Part shown: in pieces, positions 6,451-14,355 of the stretch | How positions within the stretch are numbered: position 1 is the stretch's first letter | How the letters are laid out: every line of letters starts with the position of its first letter | Origin: JBBKXR01 sp037969585 | Lineage (GTDB): Bacteria > Verrucomicrobiota > Verrucomicrobiia > Verrucomicrobiales > DEV007 | Reading direction: 5' to 3' | NCBI GenBank assembly: GCA_037969585.1 | Contig: JBBKXR010000070.1 | Coordinates: forward strand, 1-15,996 | Length of the DNA: 15,996 bases | Notes under the pieces: generated by a model | What the model saw: the letters and a program-made list of their open reading frames with translations, nothing else | Databases searched by the model: none | Told to the model about the DNA's origin: nothing | Program-made: the position numbers and the translations under genes

Positions 6451-7787
6451 CCGTTGACGATTTAAAGACGGCGTTCGCCAAAATTGGGCTGCAACCGAGT
6501 CGAAAGCTTGGTCAGTCCTTTTTGACCGATGATGACTTGTCGAGTTGGATCGTCGATCAACTGGAGATCACGGCTGACGACGACGTGATCGAAGTGGGGC
6601 CCGGCTTCGGAGCACTCACTCAGTTTCTGGCAGACAAGGGGAATAGCCTGACGCTGATCGAGAAGGATGGGCGATTGGCGCACCTTCTTGGTTGCCAATA
6701 TGCTGAAGATACCCGCGTCGACGTTCGCCACATGGACGCCGTGCAAGCTGACATTCGCCCCTGGTTTCGCGGTGGCGGCTGCCTCTTGATCGGTAACCTT
6801 CCGTATTCGGTTGGAAGCGAAATTTTGCGCACATTTCTTGACGTGCCAACGCCGGTTAAGCGTGCGGTGATCATGGTCCAAAAGGAAGTCGGCGACCGAC
6901 TTTGCGCTGATCACACGATTCGCGCCTACGGTGCGATGAGTGTCCGATTACAGGCTCGCTGGAACATTCGACGTTTGAAGACCGTCGGACCGGAACCTTT
7001 CTTTCCTCGACCCGCCGTTGACTCGACCATCCTGCTGTTCGAACCGCAGGCGGCGGGGAAATTCCCTCCATTCAGCGGTGAAGCTCTCGATCGCCTGGTC
7101 TCGCGCGGCTTTTCTCAGCGCCGCAAACAGTTGCGTAAAAATCTTGGACTCGACGGTGAAGAGTGGACCGCGATTTGCCAAACCATCGACGTTCCCGAAA
7201 CCGTTCGTGCCGAACAGTTGAGTGTCGAACAATGGGTGATCCTCTCCGAGCTTGTCGACGACCATCCTGGTAAGGCCGGTGCACAGTCAGCTACTGAAAT
7301 TTTCGACGTCGTCGATGAGCAAGATCAGGTGACCGGCCAAGCGGAACGCGGAAAAGTTCACGCCGAGGGCCTGCTGCACCGGGCGGTACATATGTTCGTG
7401 TTTAACAAGGCTGGCGAACTTTACCTAAGCCTTCGCTCACATCTCAAAGACACTCATCCGGGATGTTGGGGGTCGAGCGCCGCCGGGCATCTCGATGCCG
7501 GAGAGAGCTACGCGGATGCCGCCGTTCGTGAACTCGACGAGGAACTGAAGGTTTCGCCGAAGGAGGCGCTCAAGAGTTTACTCAAGCTTCCCGCCGGTCC
7601 CGAAACCGATCAGGAGTTCGTCGAACTGTTTGCTTGCCGACCGTCTGGAAAGATTCGCACTCATGGAAGTGAGATCGCCGGAGGGCGCTACTTTCCACTG
7701 GAATTGATCGACGAATGGATGGCCGCGCGTCCCGACGATTTCACACCGGGATTTCGCACCTGCTTTATGACTTGGCGGCACGGCTAG
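6447..7787 (+). CDS. rsmA: 16S rRNA dimethyladenosine transferase (RsmA/KsgA) fused to a C-terminal Nudix hydrolase
   Basis: The first ~270 residues match RsmA, which dimethylates two adjacent adenines in helix 45 of 16S rRNA during late small-subunit assembly. Visible motifs are LGQSFLTDDD, the SAM-binding EVGPGFG (Glu49-Gly55), LIEKDGRL, the catalytic NLPY (Asn117-Tyr120), and the C-terminal FFPRPAVDSTILLF and SRGFSQRRKQLRKNLG. After a short linker (about 272-284) comes a full Nudix domain (about 285-446) starting EIFDVVDEQDQVTG. Its Nudix box runs G347 to V369 (GHLDAGE then REL-D-EEL), with lysine at 368 where the consensus has glycine. The N-terminal lead-in resembles the YfcD and plant NUDT3-type Nudix families. 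Normal RsmA is about 270 aa, so the 446-aa length reflects a true fusion in one uninterrupted frame. GTG 6447 has a GGAGG and overlaps the bcp stop. The Nudix substrate is unknown. Confidence 0.93.
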   Translation: MTVDDLKTAFAKIGLQPSRKLGQSFLTDDDLSSWIVDQLEITADDDVIEVGPGFGALTQFLADKGNSLTLIEKDGRLAHLLGCQYAEDTRVDVRHMDAVQADIRPWFRGGGCLLIGNLPYSVGSEILRTFLDVPTPVKRAVIMVQKEVGDRLCADHTIRAYGAMSVRLQARWNIRRLKTVGPEPFFPRPAVDSTILLFEPQAAGKFPPFSGEALDRLVSRGFSQRRKQLRKNLGLDGEEWTAICQTIDVPETVRAEQLSVEQWVILSELVDDHPGKAGAQSATEIFDVVDEQDQVTGQAERGKVHAEGLLHRAVHMFVFNKAGELYLSLRSHLKDTHPGCWGSSAAGHLDAGESYADAAVRELDEELKVSPKEALKSLLKLPAGPETDQEFVELFACRPSGKIRTHGSEIAGGRYFPLELIDEWMAARPDDFTPGFRTCFMTWRHG

Positions 7788-10700
7788 CGGCAGGTTTTCC
7801 CCAGCCGCCGCCGCCCGGTGTTTCGATACGAAGAACGGCGCCAGGCTTAGCGTGAAACGCGGCGATGGATTCGAGGCGTTGGCTCTCAGATTCTGGTTGC
7901 GTCAGGATCTGTCGCCCGGGTTTTCCAGGCTCGCCATCGGCCATCCCCTCAGCACCCTGTGATCGATTTTGAGTCAGTAGAGAAACATCGAGGTCACGCA
8001 GAAATTCGATTTCTCGAATCAACCCATCTCCACCGTGATGCTGCCCTCGACCACCTGACCCTGAACGAAGTGAAAAGCGTCGCAAGCGCACCGGATAACG
8101 GTGTTCCAGAATCTCCGGATCGGTGATCGAGGTGTTGGTCATGTGTGTATGCAGTCCGCTCGCACCGTCGTAACCAGGACCTGCTCCAGCGCCACCGCCG
8201 ATGGTCTCGTAATAACCAAACTCGTCATCGCCGAAAATGAAATTATTCATGGTTCCCTGACTCGCCGCCTGCAAGCCAAACAACTGCACCAAGGTATCGA
8301 CGAGGCGCTGGCTGGTTTCGACATTGCCTCCTACGACCGCGGGGCAGGCGTTGGCATCTGCAGGAAACTCCGGATTTAGAAAGCAGCGCGGCAGTACCAG
8401 TTCAATGTGACTGAGTAGCCCTTCGTTGAGCGGAAGATGCTGGCTGCCACCGATCCACAGTCGCAACACGTAGAGCAGCGCACTCTGCACGATGGCGGGT
8501 GTAGCGTTGAGGTTTCCGGGATGGCGTTCAGCAGTGCCAGAAAAGTCGATGCACAGGCAGCCATTTTTCCACTGTGCCTGAACTTTGATTAACGTGCCGT
8601 CGTCGAGACGCTGCTCTGCCGTTGACGAGTTGAAACCGCTTTCTACGATTTGCTCTCCCAAGGCGTCAGCAGCGGCACTGGCGAGGTACGCGAATTCTGA
8701 TTGGATCGTTCTTCGTCCATGCAGTTTCAGATATGAACAAAGTGCGTCGGTCCCACTTCGGTTGGCGGCGGCCTGTGCATTCAGGTCTGCCAGATTGTCG
8801 TCGAGATGCCGAGTCGGGTAAGGGCTTTCCGTCAACAGCTTGGCAACGGATTCCAGCTGCGGGGTACCACGATCGAAAAGTAAGGTCGGTGTAATGACCA
8901 CGCCTTCCTCGGCGAGGCAAGTCGCTGCTGGAGGCATCGATCCTGGGGATATGCCGCCGATTTCGGCATGGTGAGCACGATTGGCGATGTAGCCGACCAA
9001 ATGCTCATCTTTGTCAAACACCGCGGAGATCACCGTTACGTCGGGCAGATGCGAACCGCCAAAGCCAGGGTGATTGGTGACGATCATATCGCCTGGGCGA
9101 AATCGATGAACTGCGGCGACACGCCGGACACACTCACCGAGGGCACCGAGGTGGACGGGAATGTGCGGTGCATTGACCACCAATCGCCCTTCAGCATCGA
9201 GCAGGGCACAGGAAAAATCGAGTCGCTCTTTGACGTTGGTCGAAACCGCAGAGCGTTCCAGCTTCGCGCCCATCTCTTCGACGATCGTGCCGAAGCGGTG
9301 GCGGAAAAGTTCGTGACGAATCGCTGTCGGTCGCGCGACCTTTGAGACATCGGAAACTTGCTTGCGGGTTATGATCAGGCTGCCGTCGGAGCTCGCGCTG
9401 GCAGTCCATCCTTCCGCCAGCCAACAGGTCGAGAACGTATCTTGAATACGCACCGGACCCGTGACTTCGTTTCCGCAGAGCATGCGTTCTCCATGCACCG
9501 ATCGCCGGACGTCGGCTGATGAGTTTTCAGCATCGATCACTGCATTGGAAACCACGACCCGAAGCGCCACCAACTCGATCTCTCGCTCGGAATCCGGTCG
9601 GTAACCGAACACCTCAGCGTAGCGTTCGCGAAAATCAGCAGCCACGTGATGGGGATCGTGTATTTCGACCGACAATGTCGAATCCTGCCCGGCGAGCCGG
9701 AGTTCGGCAATGCGACGCCTGATCTCAACCTTGTTCTTGTTAATCCCGGCAGATGCCTGACGGGCCATAGCTTTGAGGATGTCAGCAAGCTGGTCGCTGA
9801 CGTCGTCGAGACTTTGCAGAACCTGTCGTTCTGAGAATCGCTCGACGACGGCATGGTGCAGGCCGAAGGCGCTGAGAATTCCTGCCTCGGCTGGAACCAG
9901 AACGGTGCCAATGCCGAGCCGTTCCGCGATAGCACAGGCGTGTAGTGGCCCGGCGCCGCCAAACGCGAGCAGCGCGTAGTCAGCCGGATCTGCACCTTCG
10001 CGAATCGATATTTCACGAATGCTGTCAGCCATCTGTTCGATGGCGATCTCCAAGAGTCCTTCGAGAAACTTTGGATCGATCAAATCACCGCTAGCCTGCA
10101 GGTTGAGTGCTGCACGTTCCGCGGCTTGCAAATTTTCGGCGCCTAACGGAATGCCAAAATTATCGGGATCGATGCGGCCCAACAGCAAATTGACGTCGGT
10201 GATAGTCAGCGGGCCTCCCTGCCCGTAGCAGGCGGGGCCGGGATCTGCGCCAGCGGATTCGGGGCCAACGCGCAGACCGGTCTCATCGCGTGAGCAGATC
10301 GATCCACCGCCGGCGGCTACCGTGGCAATCTTCAGTGCGGGTGCCAAAAGGGTGGCGTCACCGACGCGTTGATCGAACTGGTAAACAAAATTGCCATCGT
10401 AGCGCGCGACATCAGTTGATGTGCCGCCCATGTCGAAGGTGATCAGTTTGTCAAAACCCACCTGTTTACCTGCCGCGGCGGCCCCGACGACACCACCAGC
10501 CGGTCCGGAAAATAGACTGTCTTTGGGATGAAAATTCCGGGGAGTTTCCAGTCCGCCGGCGCTGGTCATGATCAGCAGTCTAGCGTCGGGTCCTAGTGCT
10601 TTGCTGATGTCATCAACGAAGCGGTGCATGATTGGCGTCAGCGTAGCATTGATGACTGCCGTTTCAGCACGCGGAAGAATTTTGATCAGCGGTGCCAACT

Positions 10701-11490
10701 CGGAAGATAGGGAGACATTTTGAAATCCCAGTTTCAGCAAATGTTCTCGCATAGCGAGTTCGTGAACGGGATTTCGATAGCTGTGTAGAAGAGCGATCGC
10801 CGCGCTATCGCAGCCGCGAGCGACAGCCTTTTGCGCAGCGGAACTCAGTGAGTCGAGATCAAGGGGTTGCAGTATCGAACCGTTGGCGTCGAGTCGCTCA
10901 TCGACTTCGATGAATGCGGAGGGGATCGGCTCAGGTCGCCGATGTTCGAGTGCGAATAGATCCGGTCTGCGCTGATCGCGGATGTGTAACAGATCGCCGA
11001 AGCCGCGTGTGATGAATAACGCGACTTTTGCGCCTTTGTTTTCAAGCAGAGCGTTGGTGCCACGAGTGGTTGCCAGGCGAAGTTCGAGTGGCGGAAACGT
11101 TTTGCCAGGAGCGGTGCCAGTGAGCAGTCGAACACCGATCACCGGCGCCGGTTCACTGGTATAGAGATCTAGCGTGCAAGGCAAGGGGCGGGGAAACGCC
11201 TGCTCGAATGTCAGGGTCTGGCTCTCGCGGTGCCAATCCGTCACCAGATTTTCCTGATGAGCAAAACCGACGAAGAAACTGTCGGCAACGGACCACGAAG
11301 CAGGCAACTCGATCCGGCAGCGTTTAGCATCCGTATCGATCCACTCGGTAACCGCCACGCGTAGCTTTGCGGATGATAGGAGTTTGACGAGGCGAGGTTT
11401 TGTATCGCCAGGTGCCAGGGCTCGGCAGTCGGTGAAGGTGCCACCGGTGTCGATGCGAATCTTCCAGAGTTGCTGATTGGCTTCAGCCAT
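7765..11490 (-). CDS. 5-oxoprolinase / hydantoinase, fused HyuA-HyuB type
   Basis: The 1241-aa protein has the architecture of ATP-dependent 5-oxoprolinase, which opens 5-oxoproline to glutamate in the cytoplasm; related enzymes act on hydantoins. The HyuA-like half (about 1-690) carries the N-terminal nucleotide-binding motif IRIDTGGTFTD (Asp14-Asp21), MGGTSTDV near 350, AAGGGSI, and GADPGPACYG. The HyuB-like half (about 715-1241) begins FRHRFGTIVEEMG and has LVVNAPHIPVHLGAL, TNHPGFGGSHLPDV, NRAHHAEIGG and a C-terminal GGGGWG. Both halves are in one frame, as in eukaryotic OPLAH (about 1290 aa) and some bacteria; many bacteria use separate subunits. ATG 11490 is preferred over in-frame starts up to 11652, because the extension lies antiparallel-free within nadD and is not family-like. 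The start overlaps the nadD stop by eight bases. No separate 5-oxoprolinase subunits (PxpABC) are present. Substrate preference between oxoproline and hydantoin cannot be fixed. Confidence 0.93.
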   Translation of the reverse strand: MAEANQQLWKIRIDTGGTFTDCRALAPGDTKPRLVKLLSSAKLRVAVTEWIDTDAKRCRIELPASWSVADSFFVGFAHQENLVTDWHRESQTLTFEQAFPRPLPCTLDLYTSEPAPVIGVRLLTGTAPGKTFPPLELRLATTRGTNALLENKGAKVALFITRGFGDLLHIRDQRRPDLFALEHRRPEPIPSAFIEVDERLDANGSILQPLDLDSLSSAAQKAVARGCDSAAIALLHSYRNPVHELAMREHLLKLGFQNVSLSSELAPLIKILPRAETAVINATLTPIMHRFVDDISKALGPDARLLIMTSAGGLETPRNFHPKDSLFSGPAGGVVGAAAAGKQVGFDKLITFDMGGTSTDVARYDGNFVYQFDQRVGDATLLAPALKIATVAAGGGSICSRDETGLRVGPESAGADPGPACYGQGGPLTITDVNLLLGRIDPDNFGIPLGAENLQAAERAALNLQASGDLIDPKFLEGLLEIAIEQMADSIREISIREGADPADYALLAFGGAGPLHACAIAERLGIGTVLVPAEAGILSAFGLHHAVVERFSERQVLQSLDDVSDQLADILKAMARQASAGINKNKVEIRRRIAELRLAGQDSTLSVEIHDPHHVAADFRERYAEVFGYRPDSEREIELVALRVVVSNAVIDAENSSADVRRSVHGERMLCGNEVTGPVRIQDTFSTCWLAEGWTASASSDGSLIITRKQVSDVSKVARPTAIRHELFRHRFGTIVEEMGAKLERSAVSTNVKERLDFSCALLDAEGRLVVNAPHIPVHLGALGECVRRVAAVHRFRPGDMIVTNHPGFGGSHLPDVTVISAVFDKDEHLVGYIANRAHHAEIGGISPGSMPPAATCLAEEGVVITPTLLFDRGTPQLESVAKLLTESPYPTRHLDDNLADLNAQAAANRSGTDALCSYLKLHGRRTIQSEFAYLASAAADALGEQIVESGFNSSTAEQRLDDGTLIKVQAQWKNGCLCIDFSGTAERHPGNLNATPAIVQSALLYVLRLWIGGSQHLPLNEGLLSHIELVLPRCFLNPEFPADANACPAVVGGNVETSQRLVDTLVQLFGLQAASQGTMNNFIFGDDEFGYYETIGGGAGAGPGYDGASGLHTHMTNTSITDPEILEHRYPVRLRRFSLRSGSGGRGQHHGGDGLIREIEFLRDLDVSLLTQNRSQGAEGMADGEPGKPGRQILTQPESESQRLESIAAFHAKPGAVLRIETPGGGGWGKPAASRAAKS
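7787..7808 (+). terminator. Weak hairpin at the convergent gene ends
   Basis: GCGGC at 7787-7791 pairs with GCCGC at 7804-7808, with an A-A mismatch and two further G-C pairs inside around a TTTTCC loop. It begins at the last base of the rsmA-nudix stop. There is no T-tract on either strand, and on the minus strand the sequence is coding for the 5-oxoprolinase, so a terminator role is doubtful. Confidence 0.2.
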
Positions 11491-12079
11491 AGATGGCGTG
11501 CTCGGCGATGTAAGCGACGACTGATTCTGGCAGCCAATTTTGTTCGCCACGACCCGCACGAATGGCGGTGGAGCTCGCCGGGTGATCGAAGGGCAGCGTA
11601 ATCTGACTCCAGTCCGCACGATCCCGAACCGGGGTGTCATTGCGGGTGGCAATGATGAAGGTCAACAGGTCGCAGAGAATGCCCGGCCGGGCCCAGGTTT
11701 CGATTTTCTCCCACTGATCGGTGCCGAGAATCCAGTAGAGGTCAGCTTCGGGGTGCTCGGCAGCGAAATACTCGACCGTCTCCCAGGAGTAGCTCGGAGG
11801 GGCGCGGTCTATCTCGATGGTCGACATTTGCGCCCAGTCGAGATCTTCGATGGCTTCCATGATCATCGCCTCGCGCTGTTTGTTGCTGGCAACGGTCGGC
11901 TTGTCTTTGTGAGGAGAGCGCAAACAGGGCACGAAAACCACGGTGTCGAGTTCCGCAAGTTCGCGGGCCTGCGTGGCGAGTGCGATGTGCCCCATGTGGA
12001 TTGGATCGAAACTGCCACCGTAGAGACCGATGCGGCGGACCGGAGAAGCTTCTAAAATTTCGGGGTGATCTTCGGACAT
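11483..12079 (-). CDS. nadD: Nicotinate-nucleotide adenylyltransferase
   Basis: NadD joins nicotinate mononucleotide and ATP to give deamido-NAD, a step common to de novo and salvage NAD synthesis in the cytoplasm. The 198-aa product has the nucleotidyltransferase signature GGSFDPIHMGH (21-31), SPHKDK (55-60) as the phosphate-binding segment, WILGTDQW (117-123), and SSTAIR (169-174), all in the order and at the spacing typical of the family. Length is normal. The start at 12079 is the first ATG that keeps the short N-terminal lead. The gene lies 45 bases downstream of the reductase and overlaps the start of the oxoprolinase by eight bases, so the three are very likely co-transcribed. In many bacteria nadD adjoins obgE/proB/rsfS; that context is absent here. 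Confidence 0.95.
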   Translation of the reverse strand: MSEDHPEILEASPVRRIGLYGGSFDPIHMGHIALATQARELAELDTVVFVPCLRSPHKDKPTVASNKQREAMIMEAIEDLDWAQMSTIEIDRAPPSYSWETVEYFAAEHPEADLYWILGTDQWEKIETWARPGILCDLLTFIIATRNDTPVRDRADWSQITLPFDHPASSTAIRAGRGEQNWLPESVVAYIAEHAIYG

Positions 12080-12124
12080 GCTGGTCTAGGGAAATTTGCT
12101 ATCCTCAATTCTCTCGCCATTCGA

Positions 12125-13288
12125 TCAATAGACATCGCGGCGGTAGCGTTTTGCCTGGCGCATCGATTCGATGTACTCGGCGGCTTGCGCTTCGCTTCGA
12201 TCACCGTGTTCTTCGACAATTTTGTGCAGGGCTTCATCGACGTCACCGGCCATCCGTGCTGCGTCACCACAAACGTAGATGATGGCACCGTCTTCGAGCC
12301 ACTTCCAAATATCGGGGCCGCATTCCAGCAAGCGGTGCTGGACGTAGATTTTGTAGTCCTGATCCCGCGAGAACGCGGTCGTCATGCGCTCGAGCAGTCC
12401 GGAGGTGAGTGCTTCTTCAAACTCCTCACGATAAAAGAACTCGGTGGCTTCGTGCTGCTCACCGAAGAACAGCCAGGCCTTGCCCTTGGCGTCGGTAGCC
12501 TTGCGATGTTGCAGGAAAGCACGGAACGGAGCGATGCCGGTACCGGGACCGATCATGATCACCGGCGTATCCTCGTCGGGGTCGGGAAGGCGGAAGCCTT
12601 TGCCGGGAGAAATGAAGCCACTCACGTCCTTGCCGATGTCGAGCCGCTCTGCGAGCCATGTTGAGCACACGCCTTTGCGATCCCGACCGAAACTATGATA
12701 GCGAACCGTCGCGACGGTAAGATCAACCTGATCGGGTGAGTGCGTCAGGCTCGAGGCGATAGAATACAGTCGCACCACCAGTTTGCGCAGCAGGCTGACA
12801 AATTCCTGAGGTTCGAATTTTGCCTCGGGAAACTGCAGTAGGAAATCGATGGTCTCACGCCCCCAAAGATGATCAGCAAGCACCTGCTTCATTTCCGGCG
12901 CGAGCATGGGTAAAAGTTCCGCGGCGGCGGGATTTGAAGCGGCTCGTTCGCAGATCGCCGCCAGCAATTTTTTGTCCGGTGCGGTGATCGCGCAGCTATC
13001 GGTCAGCGCCTGGCGAATTGTCGTTGTGTTTTTGTCAGGATCGAGAACTTCCTCGTCACCGCTGAAGCCGAGGGCATCGAGAATATCGCTGACTAAATCG
13101 GGGCAGTTGCTGGAGAAAAGCGCCAGTGAATCGCCGGGCTCGAAGGTCAGGCCGGTCCCGCAAAGATCGAATTCGAAGTGGCGGGTATCCTTCTCGGAAC
13201 CCCCTTCGGTCAGAAGGTGAGTCTCGCGTAAACGGAACACGCAGGGGTTTTTGCGATTGTAGACGACAGGAGTTGCGTTGGCTGACAT
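12125..13288 (-). CDS. CysJ-like FAD/NADPH reductase lacking the flavodoxin domain
   Basis: The 387-aa protein matches the FAD and NADPH modules of sulfite reductase flavoprotein alpha subunits and relatives of cytochrome P450 reductase. Landmarks are an FAD-binding connecting domain (about 15-165), RLYSIASS (173-180) for FAD, GVCSTWL (206-212), GPGTGIAPFR (247-256) for NADPH, FFGEQHEATEFFY, YVCGDA (338-343), and the C-terminal RYRRDVY whose final aromatic residue stacks on FAD in this superfamily. CysJ of enteric bacteria is about 600 aa because an N-terminal FMN flavodoxin precedes these modules; none is present here. This protein must therefore pass electrons to a separate carrier or directly to a partner reductase. 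The sulfite reductase hemoprotein gene is not in the window. The name 'sulfite reductase alpha subunit' is common for such proteins but the true acceptor is unproven. It is the first gene of the minus-strand run. Confidence 0.88.
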   Translation of the reverse strand: MSANATPVVYNRKNPCVFRLRETHLLTEGGSEKDTRHFEFDLCGTGLTFEPGDSLALFSSNCPDLVSDILDALGFSGDEEVLDPDKNTTTIRQALTDSCAITAPDKKLLAAICERAASNPAAAELLPMLAPEMKQVLADHLWGRETIDFLLQFPEAKFEPQEFVSLLRKLVVRLYSIASSLTHSPDQVDLTVATVRYHSFGRDRKGVCSTWLAERLDIGKDVSGFISPGKGFRLPDPDEDTPVIMIGPGTGIAPFRAFLQHRKATDAKGKAWLFFGEQHEATEFFYREEFEEALTSGLLERMTTAFSRDQDYKIYVQHRLLECGPDIWKWLEDGAIIYVCGDAARMAGDVDEALHKIVEEHGDRSEAQAAEYIESMRQAKRYRRDVY

Positions 13289-13389
13289 TGGCGTGGTACG
13301 GTGGCGTTGCTAGCAGATATGTGTTCTGCCTATCGTTAAATGTCGAGCATTTCAATCAACCCTGCGCTTCGCCGCAAACGCGCCCACCG
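13289..13389. promoter_or_regulatory. Divergent intergenic region between the reductase and the anchored protein
   Basis: These 101 bases separate two outward-pointing starts and must hold at least the promoter for the minus-strand run, plus one for the plus-strand pair. On the minus strand a TTGATT followed after about 15-16 bases by TAACGAT is a poor match to sigma-70 boxes; no better pair stands out on either strand. There is no Shine-Dalgarno before either start codon. Confidence 0.35.
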
Positions 13390-14343
13390 ATGATTCGCAT
13401 TGTGCAGGTCGCTGTAGTGGCACTTTGGCTGTCGACGACCGCTTGGTTGGTGCGCGGCACGTGGTTTCCCGACGAGTCGCGTTTCGTCACCGTCGAGTTG
13501 CGCGAAGTGATGGATGCGATGTTCGTCAATTGGCACGAGTCGGCCGAGATGGTGGTGCTGCAGGATGACCATCGGATCGGTCAAATGAGAATCAGCGCCA
13601 GTGATGCCCGCACAAAGGCCAGTGATGGTTCAACCACGGCGGGTGCTCGCTTTTTGTCATCGACGGGTTCGTTGACTGAGTTCCACCGCGACAGCAAAAC
13701 AGGCGGCGATGCCGATTCGACCGCGGTAATTCGACAGGATCGCCTTATCTGGACTGGCAACGTCGGGCTCGGTGACGACTATCAGTTTTCGAGTGGCGAG
13801 GTGGTGCTGAGACTCCGCCAACAGAACGCCAAGGTCGAACTTGGCTACAACCGGCAGTCGCAACAACTAAAGGCGCAGGTAGTCATGAATGCCGTGACTC
13901 TTTTTGACTTTAATGGATCGATCGATCAGTTGACTGGACCAAGTCAGGGCGGGCTCGGCGTAGGCATGATGCCGTTTCCCATGTCGTCCGCAGCGATGGC
14001 ATTGCTCGGCGAGGAACTGAAGCCCTGGCTTTCCTCGATTGGCTTGGATTCCAAGGTAGGTGCAGTGTCGAGTCCGGAAATGGCGGAGAATATAAAAAGT
14101 CGTCTCGACGAGGCAGGGTTGACGGTTACCTCGACATTTGGTCGGACCAAGATCTCAGGTCGGCCGATGGCGGTCTATCTGGTGACCTTCGGAACCGGCG
14201 ATCCTGAAACGACGGTGAAGCTGTATATAGGTGAGGACGGACGTCCGGTGAAACTCGACGCGCCTTTTGGCTACTCTGCACTCGCCGAAGTGCTGGTTCC
14301 CGAACATTGGTCAGAAGAAGATGCGGCCCCGATAGCGAAATAG
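13390..14343 (+). CDS. Membrane-anchored protein of unknown function, paired with an ABC ATPase
   Basis: I do not recognise this 317-aa protein. It starts with a short hydrophobic segment (about residues 4-22, VQVAVVALWLSTTAWLV) without a clear cleavage site, so it looks like a signal anchor with the remainder outside the cytoplasm. The rest is soluble: a middle part rich in beta-type sequence (about 60-185), a Gly/Met-rich turn (GLGVGMMPFPMSS, about 193-205), and a C-terminal stretch ending YIGEDGRPVKLDAPFGYSAL that resembles the substrate-side beta strands of lipid- or outer-membrane-binding folds only in a general way. ATG 13390 is chosen because it opens directly on the hydrophobic segment; upstream in-frame codons to 13126 overlap the opposite-strand reductase gene. 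It ends 12 bases before the ABC ATPase start, so the two are co-transcribed. A role as accessory subunit of that transporter is inference. Confidence 0.7.
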   Translation: MIRIVQVAVVALWLSTTAWLVRGTWFPDESRFVTVELREVMDAMFVNWHESAEMVVLQDDHRIGQMRISASDARTKASDGSTTAGARFLSSTGSLTEFHRDSKTGGDADSTAVIRQDRLIWTGNVGLGDDYQFSSGEVVLRLRQQNAKVELGYNRQSQQLKAQVVMNAVTLFDFNGSIDQLTGPSQGGLGVGMMPFPMSSAAMALLGEELKPWLSSIGLDSKVGAVSSPEMAENIKSRLDEAGLTVTSTFGRTKISGRPMAVYLVTFGTGDPETTVKLYIGEDGRPVKLDAPFGYSALAEVLVPEHWSEEDAAPIAK

Positions 14344-14355
14344 TAACCCCCTGCG

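Noticed and set aside
11491..11652. 54-codon N-terminal extension of the oxoprolinase
   Set aside because: It lies within nadD in another frame; the family N-terminus (IRIDTGGTFTD) sits 13 residues after ATG 11490.
11540..12055. 171-codon plus-strand frame opposite nadD, and a 199-codon one at 12065-12664 opposite the reductase
   Set aside because: Both are shadows of well-supported minus-strand genes in GC-rich codons, with no independent support.
13126..13389. 88-codon N-terminal extension of the anchored protein
   Set aside because: It is antisense to the start of the reductase gene, very arginine-rich and unlike a leader; ATG 13390 opens directly on the hydrophobic segment.
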